DNA of 64,000 nucleotides. Origin: Thermus thermophilus (GTDB taxonomy: Bacteria > Deinococcota > Deinococci > Deinococcales > Thermaceae). The notes under the pieces were generated by a model. The model saw nothing but the letters and a program-made list of their open reading frames with translations. It ran no database searches and had not been told where the DNA came from. Every line of letters starts with the position of its first letter. The first letter of the stretch is position 1. The DNA lies in contig NZ_AP025158.1 in NCBI RefSeq assembly GCF_019974155.1, forward strand, positions 248,001-312,000, written 5' to 3'. Both the position numbers and the translations under genes were made by a program. Positions 27,241 through 35,935 of the stretch are shown here, piece by piece.

Positions 27241-27334
27241 GTGGCTGCACGTTGATTTCGCAACATGGGTCGCCAAGGCTTGGGAAGGTCCTCTTGGGGC
27301 CCCCACCGCGGCGAAAGCCGCGGTGGGGTACTTA
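27238..27334 (+). repeat. Thermus hairpin repeat, full copy
   Basis: Begins TAAGTGGCTGCACGTTGATT; its first TAA is the stop codon of the membrane protein frame. It lacks about 6 bp in the middle relative to the copy at 21183. Hairpin CCCCACCGCGGC (27301-27312), GAAA, GCCGCGGTGGGG (27317-27328), ending TACTTA. Lies between two genes on the same strand. Confidence 0.9.
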
Positions 27335-27354
27335 AAGGGCCCAAGGGTTTGTGT

Positions 27355-27385
27355 CCCCATGCCCAAAGCGCTTCCGGGCATGGGG
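27355..27385. other. Inverted repeat upstream of the OsmC gene
   Basis: CCCCATGCCC (27355-27364) and GGGCATGGGG (27376-27385), a perfect 10-bp inverted repeat around an 11-nt loop that itself contains the palindrome AAGCGCTT. It ends 25 nt before the OsmC ATG and may be an operator or leader hairpin. Confidence 0.5.
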
Positions 27386-27410
27386 TAGCCTTTTGAGCAA
27401 GGGAGGTTCT

Positions 27411-27839
27411 ATGCCGGTTCGGAAAGCAAAGGCGGTATGGGAGGGCGGCCTTAGGCAGGGGAAGGGGGTTATGGAGCTGCAAAGCCAGGCCTTCCAGGGG
27501 CCTTACTCCTACCCCTCCCGGTTTGAAGAAGGGGAGGGGACGAACCCCGAGGAGCTCATCGCCGCGGCCCACGCGGGGTGCTTCTCCATGGCCCTGGCGG
27601 CCAGCCTGGAGCGGGAGGGCTTTCCCCCGAAGCGGGTTTCCACCGAGGCCAGGGTCCACCTGGAGATGGTGGACGGGAAGCCCACCCTCACCCGGATTGA
27701 GCTTCTGACCGAGGCGGAGGTGCCGGGGATCCCCCCGGAGAAGTTCCTGGAGATCGCCGAGGCCGCCAAGGAAGGCTGCCCCGTGTCCCGGGCCCTGGCG
27801 GGGGTAAAGGAGATCCTCCTTACGGCCCGCCTGGTCTAG
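27411..27839 (+). CDS. OsmC/Ohr-type peroxiredoxin-like protein
   Basis: 142-residue OsmC-family thiol peroxidase expected to reduce organic hydroperoxides. Both redox cysteines are present, C57 in AHAGCFSM and C123 in EGCPVSRAL, with the conserved arginine near R37 (PSRFEEG). ATG 27411 was chosen because GGGAGG lies 6 nt upstream and the family begins there; the open frame to 27351 crosses a hairpin. Single gene between a repeat and a convergent gene. Confidence 0.88.
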   Translation: MPVRKAKAVWEGGLRQGKGVMELQSQAFQGPYSYPSRFEEGEGTNPEELIAAAHAGCFSMALAASLEREGFPPKRVSTEARVHLEMVDGKPTLTRIELLTEAEVPGIPPEKFLEIAEAAKEGCPVSRALAGVKEILLTARLV

Positions 27840-27842
27840 GGG

Positions 27843-28571
27843 CTACTCCCCCTTCCAGAGGAGGCGGCCGCAGGAGGGGCAGCGGGTGAGCTGCCCCTGA
27901 ACCACCTTCTGGGCCACGTGGGTGGGTAGGACCACGTTGCATCCCTCGCAGCGGTAGACCTGGCCCTGGACCGCCATCCGGGCCACCCCGGTGCCCCGAC
28001 GGGCCCTGCGGATGGCCTCGTACTCCTTGAGGATCTGGGCGGGGATCGCCGCCGCCATGGCGGTTCGCTCCTCCACCTTGGCGGCGATGGCGGCCTCCAG
28101 TTCCGCCACCCGGGCCCGGTTGGCCTCGAGGAGCTCCTGGAGCCTGGGCTTGAGCGCGGCGAGCTCCTCCTCCACCTGGGCGATCTCCGCCTCCAGGTTC
28201 TCCATGGCCTCCATGATGGGGGTGGAGAGTTCTAGGAGTTCCCGGATCCGGTCCTTGATCTGCTGGATGCGGTTCTCGTACTGGGTCTGCTCCCTGGCGC
28301 TTTGGGCCCGCTTTTGCTCCTCCTCCGCCTGCTTCTCCTTGGCGCTCAGGTCCTCAATGTCCAGGCTGTGGCGGTTGTACTCCCGCTCCAGCTCTGCCCG
28401 CCGCTCCAGGAGGTTCGTGAGCCTTTCCTCCAGGGCTTCCACCTGGCCCTGGAGGGCCACGAGCTCCTCGGGCAGGCTCTCCGCCTCGGTCCGGAGCCGG
28501 TCTATTTCCAGGTCCTTTTCCTGGAGCGCGTAGAGCGCCTTCAGTGCCTCCGCCCCGTTCACGCCTCCCAT
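27843..28571 (-). CDS. Coiled-coil protein with C-terminal C4 zinc ribbon (CT398/DUF164-like)
   Basis: 242 residues: about 200 residues of Glu/Leu-rich antiparallel coiled coil followed by a zinc ribbon with YRCEGC and RCPSC. Members of this family are proposed adaptors for flagellar, secretion or RNA-polymerase related complexes; the role in Thermus is not known. Last gene of the rhodanese-MBL-zinc ribbon run; its ATG overlaps the MBL gene by 13 nt. Confidence 0.82.
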   Translation of the reverse strand: MGGVNGAEALKALYALQEKDLEIDRLRTEAESLPEELVALQGQVEALEERLTNLLERRAELEREYNRHSLDIEDLSAKEKQAEEEQKRAQSAREQTQYENRIQQIKDRIRELLELSTPIMEAMENLEAEIAQVEEELAALKPRLQELLEANRARVAELEAAIAAKVEERTAMAAAIPAQILKEYEAIRRARRGTGVARMAVQGQVYRCEGCNVVLPTHVAQKVVQGQLTRCPSCGRLLWKGE

Positions 28572-29182
28572 TCTAACCCCGTGAGAAAGGGGTTCGTCCG
28601 GGCCTCGAGGCCCAGGGTGGTCCCGGGCCCGTGCCCCGGGTGGACCCGGGTTTCCGGGGGAAGGGAAAGGAGCCTCTTTAGGGAGGCGAAAAGCGCCTTG
28701 GGGTCGGCCCCGGGGAGGTCGTAGCGGCCGACGCTTCCCCGGAAGAGGAGGTCCCCGGAGAAGACCTGGGCTCCTTCGGGGTCGTAGAAGGCCACGTGGC
28801 CGGGGCTGTGACCGGGAAGGTGGAGGACTTGGAAGCCGAAAAGGGCCATGCCCTCCTCCAGGGGGCGCACGGGGAGGGGGGGCTTGGGGATGGCGAAGCC
28901 CCAGGCCTGGGCGGCGAGGTCCGCCCTTTCGTACAGGGGGAGGTCCAGGGGGTGGAGGTAAACGGGGAGGTCCAGGGCCTCCACCAGGGGGGCCACGGCC
29001 CCCACGTGGTCAAAGTGGGCGTGGGTGAGGAGGATGGCCCGGGGGGTGAGGCCCGTGTTTTGGAAGAGGGTCAAGAGCTTTTCCGGCTCGTCCCCGGGGT
29101 CAATGAGGACCGGGCCTTCCCCCGTCTCCACCAGGTAGGCGTTTTCCTGCAGGGGGCCTAGGGTGACGGGAAAGACCCTCAT
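28559..29182 (-). CDS. Metallo-beta-lactamase fold hydrolase (glyoxalase II-like)
   Basis: 207-residue MBL-fold hydrolase with THAHFDH (H54, H56, D58, H59), a later GHSPGH histidine and a GD metal ligand (VFSGDLLFRGSVGR). The short length without the glyoxalase II C-terminal helical domain suggests a general thioesterase or persulfide dioxygenase-like role; pairing with a rhodanese favours sulfur metabolism, as inference. ATG 29182 overlaps the rhodanese stop (ATGA). Confidence 0.82.
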   Translation of the reverse strand: MRVFPVTLGPLQENAYLVETGEGPVLIDPGDEPEKLLTLFQNTGLTPRAILLTHAHFDHVGAVAPLVEALDLPVYLHPLDLPLYERADLAAQAWGFAIPKPPLPVRPLEEGMALFGFQVLHLPGHSPGHVAFYDPEGAQVFSGDLLFRGSVGRYDLPGADPKALFASLKRLLSLPPETRVHPGHGPGTTLGLEARTNPFLTGLEWEA

Positions 29183-29871
29183 GGCTCGGTGGGCAGGCCC
29201 TCCTGGAGCCACTCGTGCATGGAGCCGAGGTAGTTCCGGGCCCGGACCCCGAGGCTCCTCAAGACGAAGAAGGCCACGGCGCTCCGGGCCCCGGAGTGGC
29301 AGTAGACCCCCACCTCCTGCCCCGGCCGAAGCCCGAGCCTTTCAAGAAGCCCCTCCGGGCTTAAGAAGAGCTCCAGGGGAGCGTTTTTGCTCCCGGGGAT
29401 GCGCCCGCCCCGGGGGCAGCAGGGGGGGTGGACCTCCCCCCGGAACTCCTCGGGGCTCCGCACGTCCAAAAGAAGGGGGTGGCGGGCGGCCTCATCGGCG
29501 GTGAGGAGCCAGTCCCGCCGGAGCTTGGCCACCACTTCGGTGCGCTCGGGCTTGGGCTCCTCCTTCTCCGTGGCGTAGGGCTCCCAGCCCTCGGTCCAAA
29601 GCTGGACCTCGAGGCCGCCCAGGCCCAGAAAGAAGGCGGTGCGGCAGAGGCGGCTCGTGAGCCCTTCGTCGTAGAGGACCACGGGGTTTTTTAGGCCCAG
29701 GGTCTGGAAGAGCTCCGTGAGTCCGCCTTCCAGGGCCTTAAGCTCCGCCTCCTCCCGCAGGCGGAGCTTGGGGGCGGAGAGGTCCAGGTGCCGGGCCCCG
29801 GGGAGGTGGCCCGCCTCGTAGGCGGGGCGGGGGCGGGTGTCCACCAGGACCGCGTCCCTAGGCAGGTCCAT
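29179..29871 (-). CDS. Two-domain rhodanese (thiosulfate sulfurtransferase)
   Basis: 230-residue tandem rhodanese. The N-terminal repeat lacks an active cysteine loop; the C-terminal repeat carries the catalytic C191 in YCHSGARS and the LLDVRSPEEF and GRIPGSKNAP signatures. A CC pair at 151-152 is unusual. ATG 29871 was preferred over the longer open frame to 29994, because TATAAT lies 7 nt upstream, pointing to a leaderless transcript, and the family begins here. Confidence 0.87.
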   Translation of the reverse strand: MDLPRDAVLVDTRPRPAYEAGHLPGARHLDLSAPKLRLREEAELKALEGGLTELFQTLGLKNPVVLYDEGLTSRLCRTAFFLGLGGLEVQLWTEGWEPYATEKEEPKPERTEVVAKLRRDWLLTADEAARHPLLLDVRSPEEFRGEVHPPCCPRGGRIPGSKNAPLELFLSPEGLLERLGLRPGQEVGVYCHSGARSAVAFFVLRSLGVRARNYLGSMHEWLQEGLPTEP

Positions 29872-29878
29872 GGGCCTG

Positions 29879-29884
29879 ATTATA
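29879..29884 (-). promoter_or_regulatory. Leaderless rhodanese promoter (-10)
   Basis: TATAAT on the minus strand, 7 nt from the ATG; a weak TTCCCA at 29907-29902 has 17-nt spacing. It is divergent from the Hsp20 promoter 35 bp away. Confidence 0.6.
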
Positions 29885-29920
29885 GGGGACGCATGGGTAA
29901 GTGGGAAAGAGTAAGGGGAC

Positions 29921-29949
29921 TTGACAAAGAACTGCGCAGGTGTTATAAG
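29921..29949 (+). promoter_or_regulatory. hsp20 promoter
   Basis: TTGACA (29921-29926), 17-nt spacer, TATAAG (29944-29949), followed by GGAGGTGA at 29957-29964. No CIRCE-type inverted repeat was seen. Confidence 0.75.
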
Positions 29950-29969
29950 CGTAACTGGAGGTGATAGAT

Positions 29970-30437
29970 ATGGCCCTGGTGCGTAGGGACGCACGCCCCA
30001 CGGAAATCACCCCCTTCCGGACCTGGGGACCCCTTTCCCTCCTGGAGGAGGCCAACCGGCTCTTTGAGGAGGTGATGGGCGAGTTCGCCCGGCCCCTCGC
30101 CCCCGCCTACGTGGCCCCGGCGGACCTCTACGAGACGGACGAGGCCCTGGTCCTGGAGATGGCCGTGCCCGGGATGACCCCTGAGGACTTGGAGGTGAGC
30201 CTCGAGGGCACCAAGCTCACCGTCCGGGGCCAGGTGAAGCCCCAGGAGGACGCCAAGGCCCGCCGCTACTACCTCCAGGAGATCCCCCACGGCTCCTTTG
30301 TGCGCACCTTCACCCTGCCCGTGGAGGTGAAGACGGACGAGGCCAAGGCGGAGTTCCGCCACGGCATCCTCCGGCTCACCCTCCCCAAGGTGGCCGAGGC
30401 CCGGGCCAAGCGGATCCCCATTGAGGTGGTCCAGTAA
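29970..30437 (+). CDS. Small heat shock protein Hsp20
   Basis: 155-residue ATP-independent holdase. The alpha-crystallin domain runs from about residue 45 to 140, with the PADLYETDEALVLEMAVPGM start and the terminal strand RHGILRLTLPK; the C-terminal I-P-I motif (KRIPIEV) for oligomerisation is present. ATG 29970 fits the Shine-Dalgarno GGAGGTGA, which is too close to the in-frame GTG at 29961. Followed by a strong bidirectional terminator. Confidence 0.93.
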   Translation: MALVRRDARPTEITPFRTWGPLSLLEEANRLFEEVMGEFARPLAPAYVAPADLYETDEALVLEMAVPGMTPEDLEVSLEGTKLTVRGQVKPQEDAKARRYYLQEIPHGSFVRTFTLPVEVKTDEAKAEFRHGILRLTLPKVAEARAKRIPIEVVQ

Positions 30438-30453
30438 GGGCGTGAGGCCTTAA

Positions 30454-30480
30454 CCCCCCTGGGTTCTCCCAGGGGGGCTT
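30454..30480. terminator. Bidirectional terminator hairpin
   Basis: CCCCCCTGGG (30454-30463), loop TTCT, CCCAGGGGGG (30468-30477), then CTTACTTT on the plus side. Lies between hsp20 and the convergent aminotransferase. Confidence 0.75.
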
Positions 30481-31543
30481 ACTTTAGGGCCCCGTCCAGC
30501 CGCCTTAGGGCCTCTTCCAGCACCTCGGGGTAGGTGGCGAAGTTGAGCCGGACGTAGGTGTCGTACCCCCGGCCGAAGCTTTCCCCCGGGTTCAGGGCCA
30601 CCCGGGCCCGCTCCAGGAAGTACGCGGCGGCCTTGGGGAAGGGGGTCTGGATCCAGGCCAGGTAGGTTCCCTCCGGCGGGTGGTGGCCGAGCCCCCGCGC
30701 CTTGGCCCAGGCCGCCACCCGGTCCCGGTTGGCCCGAAGCCGCTCCAGGGTGGCCTTCAGCCAGGGCCCCCCTTCCTTCAGGGCCGCCTTCCAGGCGGCC
30801 ATGGCCAGGACGTTGGGGAAGACGTGGGGCAGGTGGCGCTTCACGGCCTCCACCAAGGGCTTGGGGCCGAGGACCGCCCCGATGGGCAGCCCCGCCAAGT
30901 TGTAGGCCTTCCCCGGGCCCACCAGGGTGAGGGTCCTTTCCGGGAGGAAGCGGGCCAGGGGGACGTGGGGCTTCTCGTAGGTGAGGGGGGCGTGGAGCTC
31001 GTCGGAGACCACGATGAGGTCGTGCCTGCGGGCGATCTGGGCCAGGGCGGCGAGCTCCTCCTCGCCGAAGACCCGGCCCGTGGGGTTGTGGGGGTGGCAG
31101 AAGAGGAGGAGACGGGTGGCGAAGGCCAGACGCTCCAGCCCCGCGAGGTCCAGCCGGTAGCCTTCCGGGGTCTCCCGCAAGGGGTTGGCGAGGACGGTGC
31201 GGCGCTGGTCCCGGATGGCGGCGAGGAAGGGCGGGTAGATGGGGACCTGGGTGAGGACCCCCTGGCCCGGGGCGGTGAAGGCGGCCACGGCGGCGTAGAG
31301 CCCCACCACCACCCCGGGCATGAAGGCGAGCTCCGCCTCGAGGCCCAGGGCCTCCAGGATCAGCTCCCTGAGCTCCCGGTCCCCCTCCCGGGGCGGGTAG
31401 CCGAGAAAGCCTTGGGCCCGTTCGGCGAGGGCTTGCTGGATCGCCTCGGCCGGGGGGAAGTCCATGTCCGCCACCCAGAGGGGGAGGACGTCCTCGGGGT
31501 AGGTGCCCCACTTGAGGGAGCCGGTGCGGGGAGGCAGGTCCAT
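30479..31543 (-). CDS. PLP-dependent C-S lyase / aminotransferase (MalY/PatB type)
   Basis: 354-residue fold-type I PLP enzyme. Landmarks: [17 protein letters not shown] (N153), SDELHAPL (D181) and the PLP lysine K212 in GPGKAYNL. The WVADMDF and SDEIHADL-like sequences are typical of cystathionine beta-lyase/PatB enzymes that cleave cystathionine or cysteine conjugates. ATG start has TAAGAT 6 nt upstream (31555-31550), consistent with leaderless transcription. Confidence 0.85.
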   Translation of the reverse strand: MDLPPRTGSLKWGTYPEDVLPLWVADMDFPPAEAIQQALAERAQGFLGYPPREGDRELRELILEALGLEAELAFMPGVVVGLYAAVAAFTAPGQGVLTQVPIYPPFLAAIRDQRRTVLANPLRETPEGYRLDLAGLERLAFATRLLLFCHPHNPTGRVFGEEELAALAQIARRHDLIVVSDELHAPLTYEKPHVPLARFLPERTLTLVGPGKAYNLAGLPIGAVLGPKPLVEAVKRHLPHVFPNVLAMAAWKAALKEGGPWLKATLERLRANRDRVAAWAKARGLGHHPPEGTYLAWIQTPFPKAAAYFLERARVALNPGESFGRGYDTYVRLNFATYPEVLEEALRRLDGALK

Positions 31544-31562
31544 GGGCTTATCTTACCCGGCC

Positions 31563-32498
31563 TCAGGTGTGGTCCTGGACCACCTCCAGCCCGTGGGCCT
31601 TGAGCCGTTCCACCAGGGCCCGCACTGCTCCCTTGACGGCCTCGGTGATGAGGGGGCTGCCGAAGCGGCTCACCCCGGCGTAGACCCCCCGGGCGCTCTT
31701 GCGGACCTCGAGGAGCAGGTCCTGGGTCAGGTCCTCCTCCTCCACGTGGGTGAGGACGTAAAACCCCTCCTTGCCCCGGGCCACCTCCAGGAAGACGGCG
31801 ACCCCTTCCTTCAGGCGCACGGGGGTCTTCTCCAGGGCCAGGTCTTGGGGCAGCTCGCCGGAAAGCAGGGCGTGGGCCACGTCGTACCTCCTTGAGGGGG
31901 GCCAGGGGGCGGGGTCTTCGCGGAGCTTGGTGAAGACGGCGTGGAAGAAGGTCCGCCCCGCCTCCTTCCACTTTAGGGCGTACTTGGTGCGGAGGTGGGC
32001 CTCGGGGGGCGGCCGGACCTCCACCCGGTAGAGCCCGGTCCGCTCCGCCTCCTCCAGGGCGAAGCGGAAGTACTCCTCGTGGTCCGTGGTGAGGAGGAGG
32101 CTTCCCCCGGGCTTCAGGCGGGTGGAGAGCCTGCGGAAGAAGGCCTCCCGCAGGAGGCGCCGCTCCTGGTGCCGCTTCTTGGGCCAGGGGTCGGGGAAGT
32201 TGACGATGACCTGGTCCAGGGTCCCCGGCAAAACCAGGTTCCGAAGGGCGAAGGGGCCCTGGCCGTGGTAGAGGCGGACGTTGGCGAGGCCCTCGCGGCG
32301 CATGCGGCGAAGGGCCCGGAGGACGCTGGCCGCCGAGACCTCGGCCCCGAGGACGAGCCAATTGGGGCGCGACCGGGCGAGCTCCGCCGTGAAGCGGCCG
32401 TCGCCAAAGCCGATCTCCAGGACCAGGGGGCCTTCCCGGCCGAAGAGGTCCCGCACTTCGGGAGGCCAGCGGTGGAGGCGGGCGGGCACGACCAGCAC
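31563..32498 (-). CDS. trmB: tRNA (guanine-N7-)-methyltransferase, long form
   Basis: Makes m7G46 in tRNA using SAM. Motif I LEIGFGDG (27-34) and the RNA/catalytic motif [11 protein letters not shown] (about 100-110) are clear. At 311 residues it has a C-terminal extension of about 100 residues beyond the usual enzyme, as in some thermophile TrmB proteins. GTG start with TATAAT 8 nt upstream; no Shine-Dalgarno. Divergent from mtaB. Confidence 0.92.
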   Translation of the reverse strand: MLVVPARLHRWPPEVRDLFGREGPLVLEIGFGDGRFTAELARSRPNWLVLGAEVSAASVLRALRRMRREGLANVRLYHGQGPFALRNLVLPGTLDQVIVNFPDPWPKKRHQERRLLREAFFRRLSTRLKPGGSLLLTTDHEEYFRFALEEAERTGLYRVEVRPPPEAHLRTKYALKWKEAGRTFFHAVFTKLREDPAPWPPSRRYDVAHALLSGELPQDLALEKTPVRLKEGVAVFLEVARGKEGFYVLTHVEEEDLTQDLLLEVRKSARGVYAGVSRFGSPLITEAVKGAVRALVERLKAHGLEVVQDHT

Positions 32499-32506
32499 GG
32501 TTGCCG

Positions 32507-32512
32507 ATTATA
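32507..32512 (-). promoter_or_regulatory. Leaderless trmB promoter (-10)
   Basis: TATAAT on the minus strand, 8 nt from the GTG. The -35 is not obvious. Confidence 0.6.
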
Positions 32513-32524
32513 CGGCCTCCGTCC

Positions 32525-32553
32525 TTGACGGGGCCTTCTCCCCGGCGCAAAAT
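32525..32553 (+). promoter_or_regulatory. Leaderless mtaB promoter
   Basis: TTGACG (32525-32530), 17-nt spacer, CAAAAT (32548-32553), then 7 nt to the ATG at 32561. Confidence 0.6.
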
Positions 32554-32560
32554 CAGAAGG

Positions 32561-33859
32561 ATGCGCGCCGCCTTCCGTACCCTGGGGTGCAAGGTCAACC
32601 AGGTGGAGACCGAGGCCCTTCTGGGCTTCCTCAAGGCCCTGGAGCCGGAGGTGGTGCCCCTGGAGGCCGGGGGGGCGGACCTCGTGGTCATCAACTCCTG
32701 CGCCGTCACCACCACGGCGGAGGCGGACACCCGCAAGGAGGTGCGCCGGGCGAGGCGGTACAACCCCCAGGCCTTCATCGTGGTCACGGGGTGCTACGCC
32801 GAGCTCGCCCCTGAGGTCCTAAAGGAGCTCGGGGCGGACGCGGTGGTCCCCAACGCCCGGAAGGCCGAGCTTCCCCGGGTGATCCTGGAGCGCTTCGGCC
32901 TTCCCTCTGACCCCATCACCACCCCGCCCAACGAGTTCTGGGGGGCGGGGGAGAGGGGGCTTTTGAATAGCCGGGTACGGGCCTTCCTCAAGGTCCAGGA
33001 CGGGTGCCAGGCGGGCTGCGCCTACTGCATCATCCCGAGGCTAAGGGGCAAGGAGCGCCACCGGGACCACCGGGAAGCCCTGGCCGAGGCCGAGGCCCTC
33101 CTCCGCATGGGCATCAAGGAGATCGTCCTCACCGGGGTGCGCCTCGGGAGCTACAAGGGGCACCCCCGGGGCCTGGCCGGGCTCGTGGAGGACCTCTACC
33201 ACCTGGGGGCCAAGGTGCGGCTTTCCTCCATAGAGCCCGAGGACACGGGGGAGGACCTCCTTAGGGTGATCGGCCGCTACGCCCCCGAGGTCAGGCCCCA
33301 CCTCCACCTCTCCTTGCAGACGGGCTCGGACCGGCTCCTTAGGCTCATGGGCCGCCGCTACGATAAGGCCTACTACCGGGAGTTGGTGCAGCGGGCCTAC
33401 GACCTCATCCCCGGCTTCGCCCTCACCACCGACGTCATCGCCGGCCTGCCCACGGAGACGGAGGAGGAGCACCGGGAGACCCTGGCCTTCCTGGAGGAGC
33501 TCAGGCCCACCCGGGTCCACGCCTTCACCTACACCCCGAGGCCCAAGACCCGGGCGGCCTCCATGCCCCAGGTCCCCCCGGAGGTGCGGAAGCGGCGCAC
33601 CAAGGAGCTCATCGCCCTGGCCCAGCGCCTGGCGGAGGAGCGGATTCGCCCCAGGCTCGGGGAGCGGGTGGAGGTCCTGGTGGAAAGGGTCCAGGGGGGC
33701 GAGGCCCTGGGCCACACCCCCGACTACTACGAGGCCCGCCTCCAGGGCGAGGCCCGCCCCGGGGAGACGGTCTGGGCCCGGGTCCTGGGGGTGGAGGGGT
33801 ACGTCCTTTTGGGCCGGGTGGAAGGGGTGAAGGGGCCCCTGGAGCTTCCCGTGCGGTAG
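32561..33859 (+). CDS. mtaB: tRNA t6A37 methylthiotransferase MtaB
   Basis: Radical-SAM methylthiotransferase converting t6A37 to ms2t6A37. The N-terminal UPF0004 domain has its three cluster cysteines (C10 in LGCKVNQ, C47 in NSCAVT, C78 in TGCYA), the radical-SAM triad is C149, C153, C156 (DGCQAGCAYC), and a C-terminal TRAM-like region follows. The LGCKVNQVE start is the MtaB signature; MiaB normally has LGCQMN. ATG 32561 chosen from the family N-terminus and the -10 box 7 nt upstream. Confidence 0.9.
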   Translation: MRAAFRTLGCKVNQVETEALLGFLKALEPEVVPLEAGGADLVVINSCAVTTTAEADTRKEVRRARRYNPQAFIVVTGCYAELAPEVLKELGADAVVPNARKAELPRVILERFGLPSDPITTPPNEFWGAGERGLLNSRVRAFLKVQDGCQAGCAYCIIPRLRGKERHRDHREALAEAEALLRMGIKEIVLTGVRLGSYKGHPRGLAGLVEDLYHLGAKVRLSSIEPEDTGEDLLRVIGRYAPEVRPHLHLSLQTGSDRLLRLMGRRYDKAYYRELVQRAYDLIPGFALTTDVIAGLPTETEEEHRETLAFLEELRPTRVHAFTYTPRPKTRAASMPQVPPEVRKRRTKELIALAQRLAEERIRPRLGERVEVLVERVQGGEALGHTPDYYEARLQGEARPGETVWARVLGVEGYVLLGRVEGVKGPLELPVR

Positions 33860-33869
33860 GATGTTTCCC

Positions 33870-34193
33870 ATGGAGTGCGTCTTCTGCCGCATCATCGCCG
33901 GGGAACTCCCCTCCAGAAAGGTCTACGAGGACGAGGGCTTCGTGGCCTTCCACGACATCAGGCCCAAGGCCCCGGTGCACGTCCTGGTGGTGCCGAAGGA
34001 GCACGTGGAGAAGCTCTCCGACTACCCCGACACCGAGGAAGGGGAGCGGAAGCTCGGGGCCCTCTTCCGCACCGCGAACCGGGTGGCGCGGGGCTTGGGC
34101 CTTCAGGGCTACCGGGTCCAGGTGAACGTGGGGGAGAAGGGGGGGCAGGAGGTCTTCCACGTCCACGTGCACGTCATGGGCGGCTGGGGATGA
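33870..34193 (+). CDS. HIT family nucleotide hydrolase
   Basis: 107-residue histidine-triad protein with the active-site run HVHVHV (H97, H99, H101) and two N-terminal cysteines in CVFCRIIAG typical of the zinc-binding HINT subgroup. Likely hydrolyses nucleoside phosphoramidates or AMP esters. ATG 33870 is preferred over 33861 because TAGGA lies 8 nt before it and the family starts MECVFC. The 3' end overlaps a convergent gene by 20 nt. Confidence 0.9.
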   Translation: MECVFCRIIAGELPSRKVYEDEGFVAFHDIRPKAPVHVLVVPKEHVEKLSDYPDTEEGERKLGALFRTANRVARGLGLQGYRVQVNVGEKGGQEVFHVHVHVMGGWG

Positions 34194-34935
34194 GGAAGCG
34201 GTCCAGGACCCTCCCCGCGGGGTCTAGGGCGTAGCCCAAAAGGCCCTCCCGCCCCACCTCCAGGAAGAGGGCGTGGTGGGCCACGGCCAGGGCCCGGCTC
34301 CAGGGGAGGGGAGGACGGGTGGGGTAGAGGCCCGCGCCTCCGCCTCCCGTCACCACGTGGAGGAGGCCCTGGACCTCCAGGCGCTCGTAGTGGTGGTCGT
34401 GGCCCGCGAGGACCAGGGCTACCCCGTGGCGGCGGAGGAGGGGTTCTAAGAGGCCCCTCAAGAGGGGGCTTCCCCCGTGGAGCCCCGAGGAGTAGAGGGG
34501 GCGGTGGAGGACCAAAAGCTTCCAGGGGGCCCGGGAGGTTTTGAGGGCCTCCTCCAGCCAGGCCCTCTGGGCCCTGAGGTCGCCTTCCGTGTAGAGGACG
34601 AAGACCTCGAGGCCGCCGAAGCGGACCCGGTAGTGGGGCCTCTCCAGGCCGAAGCGGCGGAGCTGGGCCTCGAGGTTCGGGGCGTCGTGGTTGCCGAAGG
34701 CGGGGTAGAGGGGGACGGGGGGGAGGTCCTGCAGGAAGCGCTCCACCACCTGCCCCTTGGGATAGAAGTTGTCCCCGGTGGTGAGGAGAGCGGTGAGGGG
34801 GCTTTGGGCGTGCTCCTTCCGGAGGAGGGCCGCCACCTGGGCCCGCCCCGGGGTGTCCTGCCCCCAGTCCCCGAGGACCGCAAGCCGCTGGCCCAGGGCG
34901 AGGGAGAGAAAGAGGGCCAGGGCGAGGAGGCGCAA
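34174..34935 (-). CDS. Exported metallophosphoesterase (purple acid phosphatase-like)
   Basis: 253-residue phosphoesterase with a signal peptide (MRLLALALFLSLALGQ). The binuclear metal motifs are complete: GDWG (22-25), GDNFY (54-58), GNHD (81-84), a later LVLHRP histidine and GHDHHYER near 175. The GDWG and GDNFY forms are those of acid phosphatase 5/PAP enzymes. TTG start, with GGAGG 8 nt upstream. Probably releases phosphate in the periplasm. Confidence 0.85.
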   Translation of the reverse strand: MRLLALALFLSLALGQRLAVLGDWGQDTPGRAQVAALLRKEHAQSPLTALLTTGDNFYPKGQVVERFLQDLPPVPLYPAFGNHDAPNLEAQLRRFGLERPHYRVRFGGLEVFVLYTEGDLRAQRAWLEEALKTSRAPWKLLVLHRPLYSSGLHGGSPLLRGLLEPLLRRHGVALVLAGHDHHYERLEVQGLLHVVTGGGGAGLYPTRPPLPWSRALAVAHHALFLEVGREGLLGYALDPAGRVLDRFLIPSRP

Positions 34936-34938
34936 GGC

Positions 34939-35367
34939 CTAGGCCTCCGCGGCCCCGTGGGGCTTGAGGCTCGCCTCTTCCACCCCGGCCTTCTCCACCA
35001 CCTCCTCCGCCACCAGGATGGGCGCCCCCGCCCGGAGGGCCAGGGCCATGGCGTCGGAGGGGCGGGCGTCCACCTCCAGCTCAATCCCCCGGTGCTCCAG
35101 GATGAGGCGGGCGTAGAAGGTGCCCTCTTTGAGGTCAATGATCTCCACCCGCTTGAGCTTGGCCTGGAGCATCTCCATCACCGAGAGGAGGAGGTCAGGG
35201 GTGAGGGGTCTTGGGGGTTTTTCCCCCTGGAGGGCCACCACGATGTGGTGGGCCTCGAGGGGGCCGATGACGATGGGGAGGAGCTTGTCGTTTTCCGTCC
35301 TGAGCAGGACCACCACGCTGCCGTTCTGGGGGTCCACGCCCAGGGTTTCAATCTTGGCGTGCAGCAT
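34939..35367 (-). CDS. Bifunctional nuclease domain protein (DUF151)
   Basis: 142-residue DUF151 protein; the conserved LLRTENDKLLPIVIG, HHIVVAL and VDARPSDAMALALR segments are present. Family members in plants and Thermotoga have been linked to DNase/RNase activity, but activity here is untested. Leaderless ATG with TATACT 6 nt upstream. Divergent from a phosphoribosyltransferase gene with a shared promoter; 3 nt before the phosphoesterase gene. Confidence 0.85.
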   Translation of the reverse strand: MLHAKIETLGVDPQNGSVVVLLRTENDKLLPIVIGPLEAHHIVVALQGEKPPRPLTPDLLLSVMEMLQAKLKRVEIIDLKEGTFYARLILEHRGIELEVDARPSDAMALALRAGAPILVAEEVVEKAGVEEASLKPHGAAEA

Positions 35368-35373
35368 GCCCTC

Positions 35374-35383
35374 AGTATAGACT
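35374..35383. promoter_or_regulatory. Bidirectional leaderless promoter core
   Basis: AGTATAGACT. Read on the plus strand it offers TAGACT (35378-35383) 6 nt before the GTG at 35390; on the minus strand TATACT (35379-35374) 6 nt before the ATG at 35367. The two -10 boxes overlap and the spacings are identical. Confidence 0.65.
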
Positions 35384-35389
35384 GGGCCC

Positions 35390-35926
35390 GTGAGGACCTA
35401 CCCTGTGGAGATCGCCGGGGTCAAGCGGGAGCTTCCCATCGTCCAGGTGGGGCCAGGTGTCGCCGTGGCCCTGCTCAACCTCTTGGGGGACACCGAGCTC
35501 ACCGAGGCCGCCGCGGAGGAGCTGGCCAAGCGGCTTCCTCCGGAGGCGGAGGTCCTGGTCACCCCCGAGGTCAAGGCTGTCCCCCTGGCCCACGCCCTCT
35601 CCCGCATCACGGGCAAGCCCTACGTGGTGGCCCGCAAGACGGAGAAGCCCTACATGATCAACCCCGTGAGCCGCCAGGTGCTCTCCATCACCACGGGGAA
35701 GCCCCAGCTTCTGGTCCTGGACGGGGCCGACATCCCCCGGGTTCGGGGCAAGAAGGTGGCCATCGTGGACGACGTGGTCTCCACCGGCTCCACCCTGGCG
35801 GGCCTCAGGGAGCTCATTGAGAGCGTGGGGGGGGAAGTGGTGGCGGTGCTTGCCGTCTTCACCGAGGGCACCCCCCGCCAGGACGTCGTGGCCCTCGGCC
35901 ACCTTCCCCTCTTCAAGCCGGAGTAG
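35390..35926 (+). CDS. Phosphoribosyltransferase (adenine/xanthine PRT-like)
   Basis: 178-residue type I PRT with an intact PRPP loop [13 protein letters not shown] (123-135). N-terminal hood residues and the [14 protein letters not shown] segment resemble adenine/xanthine PRTs, but base specificity is not determined. GTG start, leaderless. Followed after 9 nt by a diverged paralogue. Confidence 0.85.
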   Translation: MRTYPVEIAGVKRELPIVQVGPGVAVALLNLLGDTELTEAAAEELAKRLPPEAEVLVTPEVKAVPLAHALSRITGKPYVVARKTEKPYMINPVSRQVLSITTGKPQLLVLDGADIPRVRGKKVAIVDDVVSTGSTLAGLRELIESVGGEVVAVLAVFTEGTPRQDVVALGHLPLFKPE

Positions 35927-35935
35927 GAGGACCCT

